Assembly: GCA_965659665.1 (NCBI GenBank)
Contig: CBFHWU010000016.1
Coordinates: forward strand, 1-42,265
From: CBFHWU01 sp965659665
GTDB taxonomy: Bacteria > Bacteroidota > Bacteroidia > Flavobacteriales > Flavobacteriaceae
Reading direction: 5' to 3'
Length of the DNA: 42,265 bases
Positions 6,835-14,125 of this stretch are shown here, one piece after another (within the stretch, counting starts at the first letter, position 1; every line of letters begins with the position of its first letter). A model generated the notes under the pieces. That model was not told where the DNA came from. It searched no databases and saw only the letters and a program-made list of their open reading frames with translations. A program made the translations under genes and the position numbers.

Positions 6835-8112
6835 TTGAAGCCTATCCAACATCTAAAAAACAACTTTATTTTTAAGCTACTTAGCTTTAATGGAGTGACC
6901 ACTTCATTGAAACTAGTGATCGCTTTGGGTGCTCAAAAACTGGTTGCCTTGTGGTTGGGTGCTTCGGGATTAGCGCTTATCGCTAACTTTAGAAATTTAC
7001 TTGAATTATTCCGTTCATTTTCGTCTGTTGGAGCTCATAATGCGATCATATCCTACACGGCATCTGAACAATCTCAAAAACATCAAAAGGCATTTCTGCA
7101 CTCCGTATTAAGTCTGTTTGGAACCGCCTCAGTTGGACTGATTGCCTTGGTGTTATGGCAATCGGACTGGCTGAGTGTTCAAGTTTTTGATTCACGCTCC
7201 TATGACACATTGGTACAACTATCCGCAGTAGTAATCCCACTTATGGCACTCAATGTATTATTAGAATCCATTCTGAGTGGTCGGAAAGCTTATAAGCCGG
7301 TAGCCCTGATCCAATTATTGAGCTATTCTGTAGCTACAATTCTGATGGTTGTATTGTTGTATTATTATGGAATACAAGGAGCACTGTTGGCATTTTTATT
7401 CCGTCCTATTTTTTCATTGGTATTTTTTTGTGTGCATATTCGAAAACAACTTCCGAATTTAAAACTTATGCATTCATTTCGTATTGAATTTTCTAAAGTA
7501 AAATTTTTACTCCCTTTTATTGGAATGTCTATCATTTCGGTAGGTTTTGTAAATCTAATCGAAATATGGATACGTCGTCTAATCACTCAAGAAATCAACC
7601 TTGAACATGCAGGTTTATGGACAGCGATGAATAATATTTCGGCCAATTATTTTATGTTTATTTTCAGTGTCTTTACAATTTATGTGTTACCAAAGTTTTC
7701 AGAAAAAAGTACAGTGAATTTTAATCTCGGTGCAGAATCAGTCAAAATTCTAACAACTTTATTACCCTTTGTTAGTACTGGAATGCTACTGGTATATTTT
7801 TTACGATTTGAAATTATTCAAGTGCTTTACCACCAAGATTTTATTGCAATTGCTCCTTTATTTAAATGGCAACTATTGGCTGATTGGCTTCGAGTAATTT
7901 TTTTGATTTTTAGTTATTATTTAGTAGCCAAAAAACGGTTGACAGATTTTTTTGTAGTAGAATTCTTTTCATGTGTCACTTTTGTAGGGTTAAGTTACCA
8001 ACTTGTCGACACCTATGGAATTGAAGGCATAATGATGGCCAATACTTTTCGATTTGTCGGTTGTCTTTTTTTAGTTATATTTTTGCTTCGCAAATCTCTA
8101 CGAAATGGCTAA
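6835..8112 (+). CDS. Wzx-like O-antigen/polysaccharide flippase
   Basis: A 425-residue integral membrane protein with about 12 hydrophobic segments and an MOP-superfamily layout. The start region (FKLLSFNGVTTSLKLVIALG, then QKLVALWLGASGLALIANF) matches O-antigen translocases of the WzxE type, which flip undecaprenyl-linked oligosaccharides across the inner membrane. The start is a TTG at 6835, immediately after the TAA of the aminotransferase; no ATG is nearby, so coupling by re-initiation is likely. Its last bases overlap fdtA-like codons (8105-8112). No polymerase (Wzy) is seen in the window. Confidence 0.82.
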   Translation: MKPIQHLKNNFIFKLLSFNGVTTSLKLVIALGAQKLVALWLGASGLALIANFRNLLELFRSFSSVGAHNAIISYTASEQSQKHQKAFLHSVLSLFGTASVGLIALVLWQSDWLSVQVFDSRSYDTLVQLSAVVIPLMALNVLLESILSGRKAYKPVALIQLLSYSVATILMVVLLYYYGIQGALLAFLFRPIFSLVFFCVHIRKQLPNLKLMHSFRIEFSKVKFLLPFIGMSIISVGFVNLIEIWIRRLITQEINLEHAGLWTAMNNISANYFMFIFSVFTIYVLPKFSEKSTVNFNLGAESVKILTTLLPFVSTGMLLVYFLRFEIIQVLYHQDFIAIAPLFKWQLLADWLRVIFLIFSYYLVAKKRLTDFFVVEFFSCVTFVGLSYQLVDTYGIEGIMMANTFRFVGCLFLVIFLLRKSLRNG

Positions 8113-8536
8113 ACAAATAGCGTTACAATGGATTGATATTCCAAAAATTAAAGACCAACGCGGAAACTTATCAGTGCTAGAAAACGGAAAGTTACCGTTT
8201 ATCATTAAGCGTGCATATTATTTATATGATGTTCCAAGTGGAAGTTATCGAGGAGGGCACGCCCACAAAAACTTACAACAAATCATCATCGCTTTGAGTG
8301 GGAGTTTTGAAGTAGTGTTTAAAAATGGTTCCTCTGAAAAAAAAATATTATTGAATGCCCCTGATAAAGGCTTGATTATTCCTACCATGACATGGCGTGA
8401 GATACAGCATTTTTCGTCTGGAGCAATATGTTTGGTAGTGGCTTCCGAAGTTTTTGATGAATCGGATTATATTAGAGATTGGGATAAATTTTTGGCTGCA
8501 TCAAACGCGTCTAAAGGGATTGATCAAAAACCGTAA
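8105..8536 (+). CDS. FdtA/QdtA-like dTDP-4-oxo-6-deoxyglucose 3,4-ketoisomerase (WxcM-like cupin)
   Basis: A small 143-residue cupin with the sugar 3,4-ketoisomerase hallmarks: DQRGNLSVLE near the N-terminus, YDVPSGSYRGGHAHKNLQQ with the catalytic histidines, the beta-strand GSFEVVF, and IPTMTWREIQHFSSGAICLVVAS. FdtA and QdtA move the keto group from C4 to C3 so that an FdtB-type aminotransferase can act, which fits the upstream gene. It overlaps the flippase by 8 bases and runs 36 bases into the convergent glycosyltransferase gene, so the two share coding DNA at their 3' ends. FdtA (galacto) and QdtA (gluco) products cannot be told apart here. Confidence 0.85.
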   Translation: MAKQIALQWIDIPKIKDQRGNLSVLENGKLPFIIKRAYYLYDVPSGSYRGGHAHKNLQQIIIALSGSFEVVFKNGSSEKKILLNAPDKGLIIPTMTWREIQHFSSGAICLVVASEVFDESDYIRDWDKFLAASNASKGIDQKP

Positions 8537-9409
8537 TAGAGTTGACTGGCTTAAAGCAAAGTGTATCCAAAACTTGATTTTTTTTGTCGAGATTTTATTA
8601 AAATATTTTTTTCCTTCAACGGAATTTCCCTTTACCCCAGCCACCATTAATTGATTGATGTAATGTACTTGTTTAATTTGATGTTCAATTTGTTCGCTGA
8701 GATTATATTTCTTGACAAAATATTGACGAACGTTTAAAAAACCTTCAAAATTAAATGAAAAAGAATCGCGGTGTGCCCGATAAGTAGTAAGGGATTGAGG
8801 GATTCTTCCAAATGATGTTTGATGAATCAAGTCCATATATATCGGATAGTCCTCATGACTAAAATCCAGTTTGACGTAAGTATTGAAATCAACAATTTCA
8901 ATTAGCTTTGATTTGTTGTAGCAACACCCAACGTTAGGAAACCCCCTCACAATACAATTTTCTAAATAAATATTTTCGGGTTGAGTGATTAAAGCTTTGT
9001 TAGCAAAATATTTTGTAGTTTGTTTTTTTTCATAAAAAACATCATATCCTGAATCGATAAAAGAGAAAGTGGGATTTTTTTCTAATGCATCAACCATGAT
9101 TTCAAGAGCATTGGTTCGATGAAGCCAATCGTCGCCAGCGATATCAAACACATATTTACCTCGACAACGATTAAGAGTAGCCACAAAGTTTTTGAGAATA
9201 CCTAGGTTTGTTTTGTTTTGCTCGAAATAAATGAGCGTTGGATATTTTTTTTGGTATTCTTTTATGATTTCGATGGAACGATCAGTTGAAGCATCATCTC
9301 CAATAACCACTTCATAATCGAAAGAGGTTACTTGATTTACGATTGAGTTAAGGGTTTGAGCTAAAAATTTCTCACTATTGTAAGTGAGTATATGTACTGA
9401 AAGTACCAT
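8501..9409 (-). CDS. Family 2 glycosyltransferase (GT-A)
   Basis: The protein begins LSVHILTYNSEKFLAQTLNS and carries VVIGDDASTDRS and a metal-binding DxD-like motif in FDIAGDDWLHR, so it is a GT2, inverting, GT-A fold transferase. Its C-terminal part is basic and has no strong membrane helix. I chose ATG 9409 (302 residues, MVLSVHILTYNSE). A TTG at 9424 would add MKKKA, but the A-rich stretch there looks more like a leader. It is transcribed against the block upstream and its last 36 bases lie within the ketoisomerase gene. The sugar donor and acceptor are unknown; context suggests surface glycan assembly. Confidence 0.85.
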   Translation of the reverse strand: MVLSVHILTYNSEKFLAQTLNSIVNQVTSFDYEVVIGDDASTDRSIEIIKEYQKKYPTLIYFEQNKTNLGILKNFVATLNRCRGKYVFDIAGDDWLHRTNALEIMVDALEKNPTFSFIDSGYDVFYEKKQTTKYFANKALITQPENIYLENCIVRGFPNVGCCYNKSKLIEIVDFNTYVKLDFSHEDYPIYMDLIHQTSFGRIPQSLTTYRAHRDSFSFNFEGFLNVRQYFVKKYNLSEQIEHQIKQVHYINQLMVAGVKGNSVEGKKYFNKISTKKIKFWIHFALSQSTLLRFLINPFRRV

Positions 9410-9483
9410 CGCTTTTTTTTTCAAAATTACGTAAATTAACCTTCTTTGTTTTTTGTCTTGAAAACATTTAAGATATTTGATAG

Positions 9484-10572
9484 GTGATAAAAAAAATAGC
9501 CATACTTAGTCCTTCTCTTACCAATGGTGGGGCCCAAAGAGTAGCCTCCTTGTTAACTCAAATTTTTTCAAAATTGGGGTATGAGGTTCATTTGATTACA
9601 ATGTACAACAATGTGACGTATAACTATCAGGCTACCTATCAGAGCCTAAATTTAGATCACTTTTCTTGGAAAAACCCTTTTCGACTTATTAAAGCATTTA
9701 TCTTTTTGAGATCTTATTTAAAAAAACATCAATTTAATTACGTGGTTGATGTTCGTTCTCGAATTCGATTTTTGCCCGAACTCGTTCTTTATTTGTTCGC
9801 ACTCCCCATACAAAAAATGATTTTCACCTTCCATCTCCCGTTATTTCATAACTACTTGCCAAAACCTTTAATTCTATTTAGACTTTTTTATAATAACGCA
9901 TTTAAATCGGTTTGTGTTTCCAACGAAATACATACTATTTTAAAGCAAAAAAAAATTCATAACTCTTGCGTGATTTACAATCCTGTTGACTTTCAATTGA
10001 TCAAAGTTGCTGCCAAAGAGGACATTTTGTTTTTACCCAAATTTGTCATGAGCGTTGGAAGAATGAATGATAATATCAAACAATTTGATCATCTCATAGA
10101 GGCTTATGCTAACTCTGTTTTGCCCCAAAATGATATTCATCTTTTAATTTTAGGTGATGGAAAAATGAAGCCTGAGTTTAAGCACATGGCCCATCAAAAA
10201 ACATGTGCTGACAAGATTCATTTTTTGGGGTTTGTAGAAAATCCATATAAATATTATGCTAAAGCTATATTTTTTGTACTCACAAGTTTGTTTGAAGGTT
10301 TCCCCATGGTGCTTATTGAAGCTCTTGGTTGTGGCACCCCTGTCGTAGCTTATGACTGCCCTACAGGTCCTTCGGAAATAATAACAGATCGAGAAAATGG
10401 ATTATTGGTAACTCCAAACTCAAAAATGTCGATGACCACAGCGATAAATACATTTTACAAAGAAAAAAAATTATACCAAAAATGTAAAGGTCGGTCCGCT
10501 GCGTCCGTACAACACCTTGCTTTGGATGCCATTGGTGCTCATTGGGAGACTCTTTTGAATGATAAAGCATAA
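9484..10572 (+). CDS. Family 4 glycosyltransferase (GT-B)
   Basis: A 362-residue GT-B transferase. The N-terminus KIAILSPSLTNGGAQRVASL is the typical GT4 glycine-rich acceptor-side loop. The second domain has VGRMNDNIKQFDHLIEAY, LLILGDGKMKPEF, KIHFLGF, and the retaining-enzyme EX7E motif in EGFPMVLIEALGCGTPVV. The start is GTG at 9484 and no ATG fits the family start. It stands divergent from the 8501 gene with 74 bases between starts, and converges on the 10578 gene 5 bases away. It probably adds one sugar to the same glycan as its neighbours. Confidence 0.88.
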   Translation: MIKKIAILSPSLTNGGAQRVASLLTQIFSKLGYEVHLITMYNNVTYNYQATYQSLNLDHFSWKNPFRLIKAFIFLRSYLKKHQFNYVVDVRSRIRFLPELVLYLFALPIQKMIFTFHLPLFHNYLPKPLILFRLFYNNAFKSVCVSNEIHTILKQKKIHNSCVIYNPVDFQLIKVAAKEDILFLPKFVMSVGRMNDNIKQFDHLIEAYANSVLPQNDIHLLILGDGKMKPEFKHMAHQKTCADKIHFLGFVENPYKYYAKAIFFVLTSLFEGFPMVLIEALGCGTPVVAYDCPTGPSEIITDRENGLLVTPNSKMSMTTAINTFYKEKKLYQKCKGRSAASVQHLALDAIGAHWETLLNDKA

Positions 10573-10577
10573 ATATA

Positions 10578-11459
10578 TTATTTTGCTTCAGGATTTGAAA
10601 AGTAGTACAACCTATACCAATCTAAAAGAAATAGTGGTTTTCCGTACCGACTAAGCACAACAAAAAGGATTCTACCGACTTTTATTTTCTTAGAACAAAA
10701 AATTGAAATAAGTCGTAAGCTTTTTAGATTTTCATAAAATTTAATTAATTTATTATGTCCTCTCGGAATAAACTGTTGATCGTATAATTTACGTAGCTGA
10801 ATTGAACCGTTTTTTAATTTTTTCAAATAAACTTCATTAGTGTCTATACCTAAATGCAATGTTTCATTTTCGATATGCTGAACAGTTACTTTCTTTTTAA
10901 ATAGCTCAGCTCCTAACAACATGTCAAGTCCGTATGAGTGATTTAAAACAATAGAGGAACGAATAAAAATCTCTTTCTGAATGAGCATGTTCCCAGAAAA
11001 AACATATTTGTATGGAGCAATAGTTCTTTGAAAGGCCGGTTTTTGTTCTCTTCTTTTGCCATAATGACTCCTCAAAAAGTTATTCCTCTTTTTTTTATCG
11101 TATGCATATCCTCCAAAAATAACCTTTGCCGCTTGTTTAGAAATAGTTGCTGAAAAATAATTTGAAAGGTACCTTTTTGAGCTTGGGAACATATCCGCAT
11201 CAATAAACAAGATCCAGTCATATTGGCTCTTATTGGCTAAATGTAAACGAGATTTTACTCTTCCCATATTTTCTTTTGACCAAATATGAGTGAAGTGATA
11301 TGCCAAGCATTTTTCCTCATTTATATTGGTGTACAAATAAGATCCGTCTTCGTAAATAAGAACTTCAGTTTTAAAGTTTAGTGTTTGTTGTTGCGCATAA
11401 AGTTCCTCTAATAGAGAACTTAAATTTTGATTATATACAGGGACGCAAATACTAATCAT
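10578..11459 (-). CDS. Family 2 glycosyltransferase coupled to ftsE
   Basis: This GT2 protein of 293 residues starts MISICVPVYNQNLSSLLEEL and has EVLIYEDGS and the metal-binding motif LFIDADMFPSS, where DAD is the DxD. The C-terminal third is Lys-rich (FCSKKIKVGRILFV) and may sit on the membrane. Its ATG overlaps the stop of ftsE by 4 bases (ATGA, 11456-11459), so it is in the same transcript and translationally coupled. It ends 5 bases from the convergent GT4. Function within glycan synthesis is inferred from family and place. The link to ftsE may be positional only. Confidence 0.82.
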   Translation of the reverse strand: MISICVPVYNQNLSSLLEELYAQQQTLNFKTEVLIYEDGSYLYTNINEEKCLAYHFTHIWSKENMGRVKSRLHLANKSQYDWILFIDADMFPSSKRYLSNYFSATISKQAAKVIFGGYAYDKKKRNNFLRSHYGKRREQKPAFQRTIAPYKYVFSGNMLIQKEIFIRSSIVLNHSYGLDMLLGAELFKKKVTVQHIENETLHLGIDTNEVYLKKLKNGSIQLRKLYDQQFIPRGHNKLIKFYENLKSLRLISIFCSKKIKVGRILFVVLSRYGKPLFLLDWYRLYYFSNPEAK

Positions 11460-12139
11460 CTAGTTCTTTTGGGAATCACTTCTGTTAATACACCCTTTTC
11501 GCATTTGTAGGTTTTTGAGGGGTATTTAACAATCATGTTGAAGTCGTGTGTTGCCATTAATATGGTCGTTCCTTTGGCGTTGATCTTTTGTAATAGTTCC
11601 ATGACTTCCAAGCTTGTAATAGGATCTAAATTTCCAGTAGGTTCATCGGCTATGATAATTTTAGGATTATTAAGTAGAGCTCTAGCAATTGCAATTCGTT
11701 GTTGCTCTCCACCTGAAAGGGTATTGGGGAGTTTATGAGCCGAATCGACCATTCCTACCAAATCTAATACATGGGTGATGCGTTCACGAATAATTTTTTC
11801 CCCTTTCCAACCCGTAGCTTTCAGCACAAAATATAAATTTTTTAACACATTTCTATCAGGGAGTAATTTAAAATCTTGAAAAACCACCCCTATTTGACGT
11901 CTCAAATGAGGAATCTGACGGTTTTTTAATTTTTCTAAATCAAAACCCGTGATTGAACCAGCGCCCTTTGAAATTGTTAAATCGGCATATAGGGCTTTCA
12001 GTAAACTGCTTTTTCCACTTCCAGTTTTACCAATTAGGTAAACAAAATCACCTTCCTCCACATTAAGGTGTACATCTTTCAAGACCGTCTTTCGGTCTTG
12101 CTTGAGTGTAACGTCTTTTAATGAAACAACAGCTGGCAT
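11456..12139 (-). CDS. ftsE: Cell-division ABC ATPase FtsE
   Basis: FtsE is the ATPase partner of FtsX; the pair activates peptidoglycan hydrolases at the septum. The 227-residue protein has Walker A GKTGSGKS (37-44), a Q-loop in VVFQDFKLLPDRNV, the signature LSGGEQQR (141-148), Walker B IIIADEP (161-167) and an H-loop in MATHDFNMI. FQDFKLL and the small size fit FtsE better than the related LolD/MacB ATPases. ftsX is not adjacent. Divergent from asnB across 185 bases. Confidence 0.85.
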   Translation of the reverse strand: MPAVVSLKDVTLKQDRKTVLKDVHLNVEEGDFVYLIGKTGSGKSSLLKALYADLTISKGAGSITGFDLEKLKNRQIPHLRRQIGVVFQDFKLLPDRNVLKNLYFVLKATGWKGEKIIRERITHVLDLVGMVDSAHKLPNTLSGGEQQRIAIARALLNNPKIIIADEPTGNLDPITSLEVMELLQKINAKGTTILMATHDFNMIVKYPSKTYKCEKGVLTEVIPKRTR

Positions 12140-12278
12140 AGATTATTTAAAGCCTAAAAGTAAAAACAATTATTTAATAAATTTAGTAGTAAAAGGGATT
12201 ATTTTAAAGCGAGGAACTTATATATAATAATGAAATATCGATTTATGTTTAAATTACACAGGATAAATGCATTTTGTA

Positions 12279-12308
12279 TTGACAAATTAAATATTAATTG
12301 GATATTTG
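12279..12308 (+). promoter_or_regulatory. Promoter of asnB (TTG-N19-GATATTTG)
   Basis: TTG at 12279-12281, a 19-base spacer, then GATATTTG at 12301-12308, which matches TAnnTTTG at all fixed positions but the first. It would give a leader of roughly 10-12 bases to the asnB start at 12325. Confidence 0.6.
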
Positions 12309-12324
12309 TACCAAATAAATGATT

Positions 12325-13995
12325 ATGTGTGGTATTGTTTGTGCTCTTGATATAAAGCAACCTATTAATATTTTGCGACCTCAGGTGTTGGAAATGTCTA
12401 AGTTAATTCGTCATAGAGGTCCAGATTGGAGCGGGATTTATGCAGATGAACAAGCCATATTAGCTCATGAACGCTTAGCTATCGTAGATCCAGCTTCGGG
12501 CCAACAGCCCTTGTACAACGCGGACAAGTCATTGATCTTGGCAGCAAATGGCGAAATTTATAATCACCGTGAATTACGACAGCAAACCCCAAATTATGAT
12601 TTTCAAACAGGCTCAGACTGTGAAGTTATCTTAGCTCTTTATCAACAAAAAGGGATTGATTTTATTGATGATCTAAATGGCATATTCGCATTTGTATTAT
12701 ATGATCAAAACACCCATAGTTTTCTTGTTTCTCGAGATCATATGGGGATTATTCCCTTGTATATGGGTTGGGACAAATTCGGTACCTTATACATTGCATC
12801 TGAGTTAAAAGCACTTGAAGGAGTTTGTAATAAAATAGAAGTTTTTCCTCCAGGGCATTTTCTGTACAGTGGTGACGGTAAATTACAAAAATGGTACTCA
12901 AGAGAATGGCGTTCTTTTGAATATGTTAAGGACAACAAAACAGATATTGATGCCTTAGGTCAGGCACTTGAAGATGCGGTTCACCGACAACTTATGAGCG
13001 ATGTCCCCTATGGAGTACTTTTATCAGGAGGATTAGACTCCTCAATTACTTCTGCACTGGCAAAAAAATTCGCAAAAAACAGAGTAGAATCAAATGATCA
13101 AAATGAAGCTTGGTGGCCCCAGCTTCATTCCTTTTCAATTGGACTTGTCGGATCGCCTGATTTGATTGCGGCTCAAAAGGTTGCTGATCATATAGGGACA
13201 ATTCATCATGAAGTCACGTTTACTATTCAAGAAGGACTGGATGCTATAAAAGATGTTATTTACCATTTGGAAACTTACGATATCACCACAGTAAGGGCTT
13301 CAACCCCTATGTATTTGTTGGCTCGTGTGATCAAATCCATGGGAATTAAAATGGTTCTTTCGGGGGAAGGGGCAGATGAGGTTTTTGGAGGATATTTGTA
13401 TTTTCATAAGGCGCCGAACGCTCATGAATTTCACGACGAAACAGTACGTAAATTAGACAAACTCTATCAGTATGATTGTTTGCGTGCAAACAAGTCTTTA
13501 GCGGCTTGGGGTATTGAAGGACGTGTTCCCTTTCTAGATAAAGAATTTATGGATGTTGCCATGCAAATTAATCCTCAAGATAAAATGATTACTCCCGACC
13601 GAATGGAAAAATGGGTGCTGCGAAAAGCTTTCGAATCGTATTTGCCAGAAAGTGTGGCTTGGAGACAAAAAGAGCAATTTAGTGATGGTGTAGGTTACAG
13701 TTGGATTGATTCGCTCAAGGAAGTTGTAGATAAAGAAGTAACCGACGTTATGATGGAAACCGTTCATCACCGATTTCCCACGCAACCTCCTCGTACCAAA
13801 GAAGAATTCTATTACAGAAGTATTTTTGAATCTCATTTCCCTTCTGAAACAGCTGCACTAACAGTCCCATCAGTTCCTTCCATAGCATGTAGCACTCCAA
13901 CAGCGTTAGCCTGGGATGCATCCTTTCAAAACATCAATGAACCCTCTGGACGTGCCATAGGACAAGTCCACAATGACGCCTATGGTAAAGAGTAA
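12325..13995 (+). CDS. asnB: Asparagine synthetase B (glutamine-hydrolysing)
   Basis: AsnB makes asparagine from aspartate, ATP and glutamine. Removal of Met exposes the catalytic Cys of MCGIV, which fixes ATG 12325 as the start; an ATG two codons earlier would bury that Cys. The 556-residue protein has the class-II glutaminase domain (IRHRGPDWSG, AANGEIYNH, TGSDCEV) and the synthetase domain with the PP-loop LLSGGLDSS and VLSGEGADEVFGGY. The C-terminal tail (QVHNDAYG) is normal for E. coli-type AsnB. It is monocistronic with its own promoter, followed by a palindromic gap before gyrB. Confidence 0.95.
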   Translation: MCGIVCALDIKQPINILRPQVLEMSKLIRHRGPDWSGIYADEQAILAHERLAIVDPASGQQPLYNADKSLILAANGEIYNHRELRQQTPNYDFQTGSDCEVILALYQQKGIDFIDDLNGIFAFVLYDQNTHSFLVSRDHMGIIPLYMGWDKFGTLYIASELKALEGVCNKIEVFPPGHFLYSGDGKLQKWYSREWRSFEYVKDNKTDIDALGQALEDAVHRQLMSDVPYGVLLSGGLDSSITSALAKKFAKNRVESNDQNEAWWPQLHSFSIGLVGSPDLIAAQKVADHIGTIHHEVTFTIQEGLDAIKDVIYHLETYDITTVRASTPMYLLARVIKSMGIKMVLSGEGADEVFGGYLYFHKAPNAHEFHDETVRKLDKLYQYDCLRANKSLAAWGIEGRVPFLDKEFMDVAMQINPQDKMITPDRMEKWVLRKAFESYLPESVAWRQKEQFSDGVGYSWIDSLKEVVDKEVTDVMMETVHHRFPTQPPRTKEEFYYRSIFESHFPSETAALTVPSVPSIACSTPTALAWDASFQNINEPSGRAIGQVHNDAYGKE

Positions 13996-14013
13996 ACGAG
14001 CTCATTAATAAGA

Positions 14014-14037
14014 TTTTCCACACAGTTGTGTTGATAA
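14014..14037. other. Imperfect palindrome made of two DnaA-box-like 9-mers
   Basis: TTTTCCACACA-gt-TGTGTTGATAA: the right arm, read on the other strand, is TTATCAACACA, so 9 of 11 positions match. Each arm contains a 9-mer one mismatch from the DnaA box TTATCCACA. It lies between asnB and the gyrB promoter and has no U tract, so it is a poor terminator and could be an operator. Confidence 0.35.
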
Positions 14038-14086
14038 CTTCGCGGTATAAATACTAAAACCTATCAAGTTATAGGGGCTAAATCGA

Positions 14087-14094
14087 TATATTTG
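14087..14094 (+). promoter_or_regulatory. -7 box TATATTTG for gyrB
   Basis: Perfect TAnnTTTG match 31 bases before the gyrB ATG. No clear TTG about 19 bases upstream. The palindrome at 14014-14037 lies just upstream. Confidence 0.5.
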
Positions 14095-14125
14095 TTAGAA
14101 TGTGATTTAACCAAAAAAAAGCTTC

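Noticed and set aside
11456..12139. ftsE without ftsX as a sign of a new transport system
   Set aside because: To my knowledge ftsE and ftsX are commonly separate in Flavobacteriia, so the missing neighbour alone is not unusual.
12230..12325. Possible 30-codon peptide upstream of asnB
   Set aside because: It spans the asnB promoter elements, so it is unlikely to be transcribed whole; no similarity to a known leader peptide.
14014..14037. asnB terminator
   Set aside because: The stem is imperfect and no U tract follows, so it is listed as a palindrome instead.
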